DNA of 64,000 nt from Luteococcus sanguinis (GTDB taxonomy: Bacteria; Actinomycetota; Actinomycetes; Propionibacteriales; Propionibacteriaceae), in assembly GCF_039527675.1 (NCBI RefSeq), contig NZ_BAAAKI010000010.1, positions 124,001 through 188,000 of the forward strand, read 5' to 3'. Made by a program: the position numbers and the translations under genes. The first letter of the stretch is position 1. The number at the start of each line of letters is the position of its first letter. Under the pieces are notes generated by a model, which was not told the origin of the DNA, made no database searches, and saw nothing but the letters and a program-made list of their open reading frames with translations. Below are positions 25,583 to 33,527 of this stretch, in pieces.

Positions 25583-26485
25583 ATGTCGATGCCTGGTTGG
25601 TACCCAGACCCTGCGGGGACGCCTGGCCGGTTCCGTTACTGGGACGGCCGGCAGTGGTCGTCCGAGACGACAGCCCAGCCGAGCAGTGCGCCCGTCCCCG
25701 GCATCGGTCCGGGCTCTGGCGGGGGCGGNNNNNNGCGCGCCGCCCTGATGCCGCTGCTCGTCGGCCTGCTGGTGCTGGCCCTGCTGGTGTCGGGTTTCCT
25801 GTGGTGGCGCAGCCGCGACGGGGGCGGCGGCATGGTTGCCGAGGACACGAACTCATCCACGCCGACGATCTCGTCCTGGGACGAGAGGTCGTCCTCCCCC
25901 ACCCCCTCACCATCGGCCAGCGGCTCGGACGACCCGGCGCCCTCAGGCGGGGCGATGGTGGCGTGCCCGGTCGGCGGCGGTGACGTGCACCCGAACTCCG
26001 GCAGTCAGATCACCGGCGGCGGATTGGCCTTCGACCGGGTCGAGGGCTGGGACGACGCCGACAACTTCTCGATGCCGTGGACCTATGACATGGGCGCACA
26101 GACCGACACCGTCTATTCGGGTTGGTTCTCGCTGGTGTCGGTGGGCGCGCTGTCGGTCGCGGACGGCTTCGAGCAGCCCAAGCGGTCGACGCAGATGATG
26201 ATGAGCTGTTTCGCCACCTCGTCGTACTACTTGGGCTACTCGGGCCGCAAGGACCTGGTCAGCGAGGCCGTCACCATCAACGGCCACGCCGGCTGGCACC
26301 TGCGCAGCGAGATCTACGTGAACATGCTGAACCTGCCGCAGGTGAAGGGCGACACGGTGGACGTGATCGTCGTCGACCTGGGCAATCCGGCGTCGCTGGG
26401 CGTGTTCGTGTCCAGCTACACCATCGACGATGCGGGCCGCCAGAAGCAGGTGGAGGGCGCGATCGCGACCCTCACCACCAGCTGA
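25583..26485 (+). CDS. DUF2510 membrane-anchored protein, copy 2
   Basis: About 300 residues with the same plan as its upstream neighbour: DUF2510 motif (GWYPDPAGTPGRFRYWDG), a Gly-rich stretch, helix PLLVGLLVLALLVSGFLWW, linker NSSTPTISSWDERSSS identical to copy 1, then an exported domain with SCFATSSYYLGYSGRKDLVS, EAVTINGHAGWHLRS and VIVVDLG. Six N at 25729-25734 leave the frame intact and hide two or three residues of the Gly-rich stretch. ATG 25583 is chosen because TACACT lies just upstream; ATG 25589 is also possible. It is a tandem duplicate with divergent exported domains, convergent with the next small gene. Confidence 0.83.
   Translation: MSMPGWYPDPAGTPGRFRYWDGRQWSSETTAQPSSAPVPGIGPGSGGGXXXRAALMPLLVGLLVLALLVSGFLWWRSRDGGGGMVAEDTNSSTPTISSWDERSSSPTPSPSASGSDDPAPSGGAMVACPVGGGDVHPNSGSQITGGGLAFDRVEGWDDADNFSMPWTYDMGAQTDTVYSGWFSLVSVGALSVADGFEQPKRSTQMMMSCFATSSYYLGYSGRKDLVSEAVTINGHAGWHLRSEIYVNMLNLPQVKGDTVDVIVVDLGNPASLGVFVSSYTIDDAGRQKQVEGAIATLTTS
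25729..25734. other. Six-base assembly gap inside the second DUF2510 gene
   Basis: Six N after GGGGGCGG, in a Gly-rich coding stretch. The flanking frame stays open, so the gap size is a multiple of three if estimated correctly. Confidence 0.95.
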
Positions 26486-26491
26486 GCCCCA

Positions 26492-26731
26492 TCAGTGCTT
26501 GAAGGGGCCCCAGCCCTCGGAGTCCTTGTCCCAGTCGTCGGCGCCGGCCTCCTCCTTGGCGGCATCCTCCTGTGCGTCCCATGCCTCGGTGTTGGCCTGG
26601 GCGTGCTGGAGCGCGAGCTGTGCCTCCTCGCGGGTGGCGTAGGGGCCGAGGCGGTCCTCGGCCTTGACCTCGTCGGCCTCGGTCACGACGCGGCGGTCGA
26701 CGAGCGACCAGTAGAAGGGTCCGTCGGTCAT
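26492..26731 (-). CDS. Small SPOR-like protein
   Basis: 79 residues, acidic. The central part YWSLVDRRVV...EDRLGPYATREEAQLALQ resembles a short SPOR-like fold (aromatic strand, then GPYxTxEEAxxAL), seen in small actinobacterial proteins. There is no signal peptide or membrane segment, so it is probably cytosolic and not a classic septal SPOR protein. ATG 26731 follows CAGGAGA. It is divergent from map with 29 nt between starts. Function unknown. Confidence 0.65.
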   Translation of the reverse strand: MTDGPFYWSLVDRRVVTEADEVKAEDRLGPYATREEAQLALQHAQANTEAWDAQEDAAKEEAGADDWDKDSEGWGPFKH

Positions 26732-26746
26732 CGTTGCTCTCCTGAC

Positions 26747-26752
26747 TAGACT
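26747..26752 (+). promoter_or_regulatory. -10 box TAGACT, probable leaderless start of map
   Basis: TAGACT ends 8 nt before GTG 26761. Confidence 0.45.
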
Positions 26753-26760
26753 GCGGCTTC

Positions 26761-27636
26761 GTGAGTGCCATCAAGCCCTATCCCATCAGCCCGATGCGTC
26801 CCGTGCCCGGGAGCATCGCCCGTCCGGAGTACGTGGGCAAGCCGGCTCCTTCACCGTACCGGGGCTCGCACGTGCAGTCGCCGGAGACGATCGAGAAGAT
26901 CAAGGTCGCGGGCAACATCGCGGCCAGCGCGATGCACGAGGCCGGCAAGGCCGTCCGTCCCGGCATCACCACCGACGAACTGGACGCGATCGCGCACGAG
27001 TACATGCTCGACCACGGGGCCTACCCGTCCACGCTCGGCTACCGGGGCTACCCGAAATCGGTGTGCACCAGCGTGAACGAGGTGATCTGCCACGGGATCC
27101 CGGACGCGCGCCCGCTCGAGGACGGCGACATCGTCAAGATTGACGTGACGGCCTTCAAGGACGGCGTGCACGGCGACAACTGCTTCACCTTCTTCTGTGG
27201 TGACGTGGACGCCGAGTCGAAGCTGCTCACCCAGCGCACCCAGGAGGCGATGAACCGGGCGATCAAGATGTGCCGTCCGGGGCGTCCGCTGAGCGTGATC
27301 GGACGGGTGATCGAGAGCTACGCGAAGCGCTTCGGCTATGGCGTGGTGCGCGACTACACCGGCCACGGCGTGCACACGGCCTTCCACTCCGGCCTGGTGA
27401 TCCTGCACTACGACGAGCCGCGACTGGACACCCCGATGCAGGAGGGGATGACCTTTACGATCGAGCCGATGCTGACCCTGGGCGACTACCGCTCGCACCA
27501 ATGGGACGACGACTGGACGGTGCTGACCAATGACGGCTCGCGCTGCGCACAGTTCGAGCAGACGATCGTGATCACGTCCGACGGCGCGCAGGTCCTGACC
27601 GTGGCTGATGATCCGGTGGTGCTGGACTTCAACTGA
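26761..27636 (+). CDS. map: Methionine aminopeptidase type I
   Basis: 291 residues. Removes the initiator methionine from nascent proteins. The metal-binding set of the pita-bread fold is visible: VKIDVTAFKDGVHGDN (two Asp), TGHGVHTAFH (His), FTIEPM (Glu) and AQFEQT (Glu). The roughly 40-residue N-terminal extension, with PSPYRGSHVQSPETIEKI, is typical of the longer actinobacterial type (M. tuberculosis MapB-like). GTG 26761 with TAGACT close upstream suggests a leaderless mRNA. Downstream is a G/C-rich stretch and then rnpB on the opposite strand. Confidence 0.95.
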   Translation: MSAIKPYPISPMRPVPGSIARPEYVGKPAPSPYRGSHVQSPETIEKIKVAGNIAASAMHEAGKAVRPGITTDELDAIAHEYMLDHGAYPSTLGYRGYPKSVCTSVNEVICHGIPDARPLEDGDIVKIDVTAFKDGVHGDNCFTFFCGDVDAESKLLTQRTQEAMNRAIKMCRPGRPLSVIGRVIESYAKRFGYGVVRDYTGHGVHTAFHSGLVILHYDEPRLDTPMQEGMTFTIEPMLTLGDYRSHQWDDDWTVLTNDGSRCAQFEQTIVITSDGAQVLTVADDPVVLDFN

Positions 27637-27769
27637 GCTGGCCGGGCACCACTGGACAAGAAGTCGGGGACGGTTCTGGACACGAGCACAGCTGCGATCC
27701 TGCGAGCAGCGGGGCGCCCGAGTGCAAGGGGGGCGAAGGGGTGTCTTCCCCCCTCCCACCAGCAGAGTG

Positions 27770-28156
27770 TGACGAGTCGGCCTGTAAGCCGGATTTTGTG
27801 ACCCCTTGCGGGGCCGGTGACCATCCATCTGCGAGTGCTGTTGCCAGCACCCTTCGGCCGTGGCCGTGCGACCTACCAGCCAGCTCGGGCGGGCAGCCCT
27901 CGAATGCTGGCTTTTTGGTCTTGCTCCGGGTGGGGTTTGCCTGGCCAGCCCAGTCGCCTGGGCTGCCGGTGGTCTCTTGCACCGCCGTTTCACCCTTACC
28001 AGCAGCGCACCTCTCGGTGACGCGCTGGCGGTCTGTTCTCTGTGGCACTGTCCCGCGGATCGCTCCGGGTCGGTGTTGCCGACCACCCTGCCCTACGGAG
28101 TCCGGACTTTCCTCGACGCCTTGCGGCGCCGCGGTCACCCGGCCGACTCGTCCGAA
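27770..28156 (-). ncRNA. rnpB: RNase P RNA
   Basis: The minus strand carries the bacterial type A core: 5' GAGTCGGCCGGGTGACCGC, then GAGGAAAGTCCGGACTCC, ACAGAGAACAGACCGCC, GGTAAGGGTGAAACGGCGG, the GATGGATGGTCACCG region, and 3' ACAAAATCCGGCTTACAGG followed by CCGACTC. The two ends pair (GAGTCGGCC with GGCCGACTC) to form helix P1. The length of about 387 nt fits actinobacterial RNase P RNAs. The catalytic RNA matures tRNA 5' ends. Protein frames drawn here are spurious. Exact ends are approximate by a few bases. Confidence 0.95.
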
Positions 28157-28218
28157 CCATCCTAGCGGTCGGCGCCGTTCCGGCTCTCCGCCCCAGATGC
28201 GGGGCCCGAACGCCGGCC

Positions 28219-29673
28219 TCAGACGCGGGAGAGCACCACCTTGCCGGCGACCAGGTCGACCGACTCCAACCGGACGCTGACCTCGCTGCCCAGTTCCAAC
28301 CCGTCCGCCTTGAGCCGGGCCTCAATGGCAGGGTGCTCGATGGACACCGTGCCGCCGGACTTCTGGTCCAGTTCGACCACGACCGCCGCGAAGACCTGTC
28401 CCACGCGCTGGGACATGACGAGGGCCTCGACCAGGTCCACATTGCCGCGCTCGAACTTCTTCGCCCGCGAGTCCGAGTCACGCATCTCGTCCGGGAGGGC
28501 GGACAGCGCGTCCAGCGTCCAGCGTGGCACCGCGGTGCCGGCGCACAGGTGGACGCAGATCTCACCGACGTAGCGGTCCACGAGCCGTCGCAGCGGCGCG
28601 GTCGTGTGGGCGTAGTTGGCCGCGAGCGCACCGTGCTGGACGGTCGCCGGGTCGACGCCGGCCGCGACGAGTGTGTACCCCGCGCCGCGGAACAGCGCGG
28701 TACAAGCGGTCATCATCGCCAGGTGGGTGGGCTGGGAGACGTCCAGTGACCGGACGAAGTCGGGGTAGCCCATGTCAGTGGGCCAGTCGATGTGCAGCGA
28801 GCGGGCCGTGCGGCGCAGTCGCTCGACGGCGGACGGTTCGGCCGGCGGCAGGGTGCGCAGGATCCCCACTCCCCCGTCCAGCATGATCTTCGCGGCGGCC
28901 ATGCCGGTGAGCAGGCTGATCTGGGCATTCCAGTCCTCAACGGGCAGCGGCGCTCGGTAGCTGATGTGCCAGCCCCGCTCGTCGGTGGTGATCTCCTGCT
29001 CGGGCAGGTTCAGCGAGACGCCACCGCGGGCAGCCTCGAGCCGTTGGCGCAAGGTGCCCACCTCGCGCAGCAGTTGCGCCCATTCGGGGGCGGTTCCAGC
29101 GTCCAACCAGCCCTGCACCTGCACATAGCTGAGGCGCTCGCGGGATCGCACCGTGGCCCGGACCACGGTGCCCGTCACCTGGTTGCCCTGGGCATCGAGT
29201 TCGATCTTCCAGACCAGCGCAGGACGCGGTGTGCCGTCGTCCAGCAGGCTGGCGGCCTGCTCGCTGACCTCGCTGGGATGAAGCGGAATCCGCTCGTTGG
29301 GGGCGTAGAAGGTCTGGCCACGGCGATGCGCCTCGACGTCGATGGCACCGCCAGGGGCGACCCACGCGGCAACATCGGCGATGGCGTACCAGACGGTGAA
29401 GGCGGCACCGTTGGCGCCCTCGGCCGCGCGCTCGATGAACATGGCCTGGTCGAGGTCCATGGAGCCCTCGGGATCGATGGTGACGAACCCGATGGCGGTC
29501 AGGTCCCGGCGCTCCCCCAGGTCCAGCGGCCCAGAGGCCACCCGTTCACGCACCTGCGCCAGCACGGCGTCCGGGAATGCCTCGGGCACCTCCAGCGACT
29601 CGCGCAGGTGCGCGATGCCCTCGCGGATCTCCTCGGGGACCTCGGCAGCGATGTGCAGGTGGCGTGCGGGCAT
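28219..29673 (-). CDS. RNB-domain (RNase II-like) 3'-5' exoribonuclease
   Basis: 484 residues. RNB catalytic domain with metal-binding aspartates in FVTIDPEGSMDLDQAMF (D67, D73, D75), followed by ADVAAWV and a C-terminal S1/OB-like region ending GSEVSVRLESVDLVAGKVVL. It lacks the N-terminal cold-shock domains of E. coli RNase II, as do the short actinobacterial forms. It degrades single-stranded RNA. ATG 29673 follows GAGAGGG; the longer open frame upstream shows no homology. Its closeness to rnpB suggests an RNA-processing neighbourhood, though such linkage may be chance. Confidence 0.9.
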   Translation of the reverse strand: MPARHLHIAAEVPEEIREGIAHLRESLEVPEAFPDAVLAQVRERVASGPLDLGERRDLTAIGFVTIDPEGSMDLDQAMFIERAAEGANGAAFTVWYAIADVAAWVAPGGAIDVEAHRRGQTFYAPNERIPLHPSEVSEQAASLLDDGTPRPALVWKIELDAQGNQVTGTVVRATVRSRERLSYVQVQGWLDAGTAPEWAQLLREVGTLRQRLEAARGGVSLNLPEQEITTDERGWHISYRAPLPVEDWNAQISLLTGMAAAKIMLDGGVGILRTLPPAEPSAVERLRRTARSLHIDWPTDMGYPDFVRSLDVSQPTHLAMMTACTALFRGAGYTLVAAGVDPATVQHGALAANYAHTTAPLRRLVDRYVGEICVHLCAGTAVPRWTLDALSALPDEMRDSDSRAKKFERGNVDLVEALVMSQRVGQVFAAVVVELDQKSGGTVSIEHPAIEARLKADGLELGSEVSVRLESVDLVAGKVVLSRV

Positions 29674-29725
29674 GGTGTTCCCTCTCGTCGGCTGGACTAC
29701 AGCCTGCCACCCGCAGCGCCGAAGC

Positions 29726-30472
29726 TCACTCGGGCAGGCCGGACTCCTTGGTGCGCACCAGGATGCGATCGCACTCCTCGCAGCGCAGCACCTCGTCGGG
29801 GGCGGCGTCCGCGTAGCGTCGCAGGTCTGCGGCATTGGCCTCGAGCTGGCAGCCGGTGCAGCGGCGTGCCTTGAGGGCGGCAGCCCCCAGCCCGCTGCGG
29901 GCGGCGATCTTGTCGTAGAGGCCCATGAGGTCAGTGGGCACCAGACGCCGTTGCGCGTCACGCTCGGAGGTGCGGTCGGCCACCTGCGCGTCGATGGCTG
30001 CGAACTCGTCGTTGCGGCGGGTCATCAGCTCGCGGATGCGGGTCTCGAGCGCCTCGCGCTCGCTGGACACCTTGTCGCGGGCATGCGTGAGGTTCTCGAT
30101 GACCTCCATGGCGTCCAGCTCCTGGTCCTCCAGCTTGCCGATGCGGCGCTTGAGGTGCTCGATCTCGTCGACCAGACCGGCGAGCGCCTTCGTGTCGGTG
30201 ACCGAGCCGGAGTCGACCCGCTGCTGGTTGCGCTCAAGGCGGGCACGGGTGGGATCGAGATCGGCCTCGATGCGCGCCTGGTCGCCCTCGGCGTCGCCCA
30301 GACGGGTCTCGGCGGCCACCTGCTCCTCGACGAGCGTGGCGCGCTGCGCCATCAGCTGCTCGATCTGGGCCAGCTCGGGCAGCGTCTTGCGACGGTGCGT
30401 GAGGCGGGCGATCTCGGAGTCGATGGCGGCGAGATCGAGCAGTCGCAGCTGGGCAGCCGGTTCGGCGCGCAT
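29726..30472 (-). CDS. Zn-ribbon coiled-coil nucleic-acid-binding-like protein (DUF164 type)
   Basis: About 248 residues. Residues 1-180 form a long charged coiled coil (SEIARLTHRRKTLPELAQIE onward). The C-terminus is a C4 zinc ribbon with CTGC and CEEC pairs. This architecture is the DUF164/C4-type zinc-ribbon family, found widely and annotated as nucleic-acid-binding, with links to ribosome- or helicase-related functions in other bacteria. The start MRAEPAAQLRLLDLAAID fits the family; upstream open frame is not homologous. It lies 52 nt upstream of the RNB ribonuclease on the same strand and is divergent from the MFS gene. Confidence 0.85.
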   Translation of the reverse strand: MRAEPAAQLRLLDLAAIDSEIARLTHRRKTLPELAQIEQLMAQRATLVEEQVAAETRLGDAEGDQARIEADLDPTRARLERNQQRVDSGSVTDTKALAGLVDEIEHLKRRIGKLEDQELDAMEVIENLTHARDKVSSEREALETRIRELMTRRNDEFAAIDAQVADRTSERDAQRRLVPTDLMGLYDKIAARSGLGAAALKARRCTGCQLEANAADLRRYADAAPDEVLRCEECDRILVRTKESGLPE

Positions 30473-30583
30473 GGTGGCCTCTCTGTTCAGGTGAAACCCC
30501 AGCCTACCGGCCCGATTCCCCCACAAGAACTGGTGCACCCGCTGCCTCGTCGTAAGATGGACCGTTCCCGACGAGAGGCCACG

Positions 30584-31804
30584 ATGGCGCACGACACCAC
30601 CGGGCCCACGGGCCGCGACTACCTGAAACTGGTGGTCGTGCTGGGTTGCCTCGGCGCCCTCGGCCCAATGACGATCGACACCTACCTACCCGCGCTGCCC
30701 ACCCTCGCCCGCCAGCTGGACGCGACCGATTCCCAGGCCCAATTGACCCTGAGCGCGATGATGATGGGCCTTGGGCTGGGCCAGCTCTTCTTCGGACCGC
30801 TCTCCGACACCTTCGGCCGACGCCGCCCCCTGCTGATCGGCTTGGCCGGCCACGCGATCGCCAGCGTGATCTGCGGGTTGGCGCCGTCGATCTGGGTGCT
30901 GCTGGCCGGACGTGCGTTGCAGGGCCTGTGCGCCGCCGCGGTCGCGGTCACCTCGCAGGCCGTGATCCGGGACCTCTTCCGCGGCATGAAGGCCGCCGAA
31001 CTGTTGAGCCGGCTCGCGCTGATCACGGGTCTGGCGCCGATCCTGGCTCCGCTGGTCGGTTCGGGGCTGTTGACCTTCACCACTTGGCGCGGTGTCTTCG
31101 TCATCCTCTCCCTGGCAGCATGCGCGTTGATCGTGCTGGCCCGGCGCCAGTTGCCGGAGACCCTGCCACCGCAGCGACGGATCGCCCCGAACCTGGGCTC
31201 CACCCTCGCGGCCTACCGCCGGGTGCTCTCCGACAAGCTGTTCATCGCGGTCGTGATGGTCGGCTCACTGGTGTTCACCTCGCTGTTCGCCTATGTGTCG
31301 GGTTCGTCCTTCGTGATGCAGGACGTCTTCGGGCTGTCGCCACAGGTCTTCGGCGTCGCCTTCGCCACCATGTCGCTGGGCCTTTCGGTGGCCAGCCAGC
31401 TGAACCCGCGGCTCGTGCGTCGGGTGGGGCCGGTGCGCGGCCTGATGGTCGGGCTGTCCGTGATGAGCTTCGGCTCGCTGGTGATGCTGGCCCTGGCCTG
31501 GAACCAGACCTTTGGGCTGGCCGGTTTCCTCGCCCCGATGTTCGTCGTGATGGGCGGGCTGGGCATCTCGCTGCCCAACGGTCCCGCCGTCGCACTGCAC
31601 CGTCACGGTGAGTCAGCCGGCACCGCCGCCGCCCTGCTCGGTGCCGGACAGTTCGCGATGGGTGCGATCGTCACGCCGTTGGTCGGTGCATTGGCCGACG
31701 GCACCTCACGTCCGATCCCGCTGGTGATGAGCGTCGCCAGCTTGCTGGGGCTGGCGATCCTGGTGCCGGTCGCGCGCCGGCTGCGCGCCGAGAGCTTCGA
31801 CTGA
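30584..31804 (+). CDS. MFS drug-resistance transporter, Bcr/CflA family
   Basis: 406 residues, 12 predicted membrane helices. The N-terminal helix PMTIDTYLPALPTLARQL and the loop FFGPLSDTFGRRRPLLIG, a classical MFS motif A, are typical of the Bcr/CflA subfamily of proton-driven exporters (bicyclomycin and chloramphenicol types). ATG 30584 follows GAGAGG. The C-terminus ends LVPVARRLRAES. The substrate cannot be assigned. No regulator is adjacent. The stop is followed almost at once by a vapC remnant on the other strand. Confidence 0.9.
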   Translation: MAHDTTGPTGRDYLKLVVVLGCLGALGPMTIDTYLPALPTLARQLDATDSQAQLTLSAMMMGLGLGQLFFGPLSDTFGRRRPLLIGLAGHAIASVICGLAPSIWVLLAGRALQGLCAAAVAVTSQAVIRDLFRGMKAAELLSRLALITGLAPILAPLVGSGLLTFTTWRGVFVILSLAACALIVLARRQLPETLPPQRRIAPNLGSTLAAYRRVLSDKLFIAVVMVGSLVFTSLFAYVSGSSFVMQDVFGLSPQVFGVAFATMSLGLSVASQLNPRLVRRVGPVRGLMVGLSVMSFGSLVMLALAWNQTFGLAGFLAPMFVVMGGLGISLPNGPAVALHRHGESAGTAAALLGAGQFAMGAIVTPLVGALADGTSRPIPLVMSVASLLGLAILVPVARRLRAESFD

Positions 31805-31807
31805 GAC

Positions 31808-31915
31808 TCAGGCCCGGGGTAGGTCCGTCTGGCTGACGTGATTGCCCTTGTACAGCAGCGGCACACCGTGGGAGCGGGCGACGGCCCGACAAGGAAGATT
31901 CCCCACTGCTTCCCG
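31808..31915 (-). pseudogene. Remnant 3' end of a vapC PIN-domain toxin gene
   Basis: On the minus strand, directly after the phosphatase stop, a reading frame of about 35 codons ends ARSHGVPLLYKGNHVSQTDL followed by PRA and a stop. This matches the C-terminal block of many VapC toxins (ALA...GxPLLFKGDDFxxTDL). No start, no acidic PIN motifs and no antitoxin are present, so it is a decayed fragment. It is a different VapC type from the intact gene at 62549. Identification rests on recall of the motif. Confidence 0.55.
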
Positions 31916-31922
31916 TGGCTGG

Positions 31923-32483
31923 TCAGAAGTTCCAGCGCACGATGGCCGGGGACTCCTTCTCCTGACCGAGCACGCACACCCGCCCTGTTGCCAAGGGGAA
32001 TGACTGCCCGCGGGCGATGTCGATGTCGAGCCAGCACAGCGCCAGGACGCGGGAGGCGTGCCCGTGGCTGAAGCAGATGGCCTTGTCGACGCCGGAATCG
32101 CGCACTCGCTGGACCACCTGGGTCATCCGGTTGATCACCTGCGTCTTGGTCTCGCCACCGGGCAGGTCGTGGGTCCAGATGCGCCAGCCGGGCACTTGCT
32201 CGCGGATCTCGTTGGAGGTGCGGCCCTCGTAGTCGCCGTAGAACCACTCGGCAAGGTTCTCGTCCACCTCGGCGTGCTCGAAACCGGCCAGCTGGGCGGT
32301 CCGACGGGCCCGCAGGCGGGGGCTGGTGAGCACGAGACCGAACTCGGAGGGGTCGAGCCGCTCGCGCAGGTGCTTGGCCTCGTGCACTCCGTCGGGCGTG
32401 AGGTCGAGGTCGGTGACGGAGGTGTGCTGGCCGGACTTGCTCCAGGCGGTTGCTCCGTGGCGGACGAGGTAGAGCTCGGTCAT
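31923..32483 (-). CDS. Histidine phosphatase (phosphoglycerate mutase-like)
   Basis: 186 residues, cytosolic. The catalytic RHG triad is at residues 8-10 (YLVRHGATAW), with SPRLRARRTAQL, a Glu in WFYGDYEGRT and the second His in FSHGHASRVLAL. Family members are small phosphatases acting on sugar phosphates or related metabolites; this one could be a phosphatase in a general pathway. The start codon follows a TATGCT box by 6 nt and there is no ribosome site. A vapC fragment adjoins the stop. Confidence 0.9.
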   Translation of the reverse strand: MTELYLVRHGATAWSKSGQHTSVTDLDLTPDGVHEAKHLRERLDPSEFGLVLTSPRLRARRTAQLAGFEHAEVDENLAEWFYGDYEGRTSNEIREQVPGWRIWTHDLPGGETKTQVINRMTQVVQRVRDSGVDKAICFSHGHASRVLALCWLDIDIARGQSFPLATGRVCVLGQEKESPAIVRWNF

Positions 32484-32489
32484 GGGCCC

Positions 32490-32495
32490 AGCATA
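32490..32495 (-). promoter_or_regulatory. -10 box TATGCT, leaderless start of the phosphatase gene
   Basis: On the minus strand TATGCT-GGGCCC-ATG, with a 6-nt spacer. Confidence 0.5.
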
Positions 32496-32541
32496 GGAAA
32501 CGGCTGCACCACAGTCGAGGGGTGCGCTGACCCGCCGCAGC

Positions 32542-33459
32542 CTACTTCTCGTCCAGCTGCCGGATCACGGGCAGTCGTCCCGAGGCCAGCATGAAGTGCT
32601 CCCCGGCCCGCCAGTGCTCCACCATCTGCGTGTGCAGCCGGGTGTCCGTGGGCAGGTCACCCAGCAGCGACGAGACCTCCGCGCCGGATGGCGGCTCGAC
32701 GTCGAAGCCGAAGTAGAGCGCGTCCCGGTCACGCTCGCGGATCTTCCAGACATCCCAGCGGGCGCAGAAGGCGGCGATGTTGGAGCCGGGCACGAGATGG
32801 GCCAGCGCCGGGTCCAGCAACCACGACTCGCAGATGAACCAGTCGATCGGCCCGAGATCGGGGTGACGCTCTTCGAAGAAGGTGGAAGCCTGCACCAGCG
32901 AGTCGTCCACCGCGTCCGGTTCCAGGGGGCCGTCGCCGGGAATGTGCACGGACAGCACGGGCACCTCGTGGCCCTCGCCCATGCCCAGATCGCTGCGGGT
33001 CACCTCGAACTGCAACCGCCCCAACCGGGCGAAACCGGCGCCCAGCACGACCGCCAACCACCATTGCGTGTCCAGGCCGGTGCGGCCGTGCACGGTGCGG
33101 AACTTGCGCAGCTGCTGACCGATGTCAGCCTGGGTGGAGCGCACCACCTCGTCGGGGTAACCGTCAGCCAGGTCGAGCCCGGCCAGCCGGGGCGCCGCCT
33201 GGACGAGCGCCAGCAGCGGCAGCACACCTGTTCCCAACCGGTGCTCGTCGTCGCAGGCTTCGAAGACCCTCGCCTCGCGTCCGGTGATGCGCGCGTCACG
33301 ACCGTCCACCAGCCGTTGGACGAGTTCGTCGACTCGGGAGTGGTCGTCCTCGCCCAGGCCCTGCGACCAGGCGATCACCTGGTCGGCATCGACTTGGTCG
33401 AGGCCGAGTGTCGCCAACTGTTCACCGAGCTGGGCTGGGGCTGGGGTACGCGCATCCAT
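32542..33459 (-). CDS. Acyltransferase with GNAT-like C-terminal domain (DUF5596 type)
   Basis: 305 residues from ATG 33459, chosen because TAGGCT lies 8 nt upstream. The C-terminal third (VLSVHIPGDGPLEPDAVDDS, WFICESWLLDPAL, FCARWDVWKIRERDRDALYF) matches the GNAT_C / GNAT_C_N acyltransferase proteins of Actinobacteria, as recalled; the N-terminal helical half is the accompanying domain. No substrate is known. It has no signal peptide. It is divergent from pepP, and both genes share a short promoter region containing opposed -10 boxes. Confidence 0.72.
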   Translation of the reverse strand: MDARTPAPAQLGEQLATLGLDQVDADQVIAWSQGLGEDDHSRVDELVQRLVDGRDARITGREARVFEACDDEHRLGTGVLPLLALVQAAPRLAGLDLADGYPDEVVRSTQADIGQQLRKFRTVHGRTGLDTQWWLAVVLGAGFARLGRLQFEVTRSDLGMGEGHEVPVLSVHIPGDGPLEPDAVDDSLVQASTFFEERHPDLGPIDWFICESWLLDPALAHLVPGSNIAAFCARWDVWKIRERDRDALYFGFDVEPPSGAEVSSLLGDLPTDTRLHTQMVEHWRAGEHFMLASGRLPVIRQLDEK

Positions 33460-33467
33460 GGGGCGCA

Positions 33468-33473
33468 AGCCTA
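33468..33473 (-). promoter_or_regulatory. -10 box TAGGCT, probable leaderless start of the acyltransferase
   Basis: On the minus strand TAGGCT ends 8 nt before ATG 33459. On the plus strand the overlapping TATGCT at 33472-33477 may serve pepP. Confidence 0.45.
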
Positions 33474-33527
33474 TGCTTTCCGGTGGCCCGGGAAACATCC
33501 GCGCCGTTGTGCCCAAAGGAGTGGTGA

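Noticed and set aside
27637..28218. Protein frames in the map-RNB interval
   Set aside because: The sequence is the RNase P RNA gene; open frames there are incidental.
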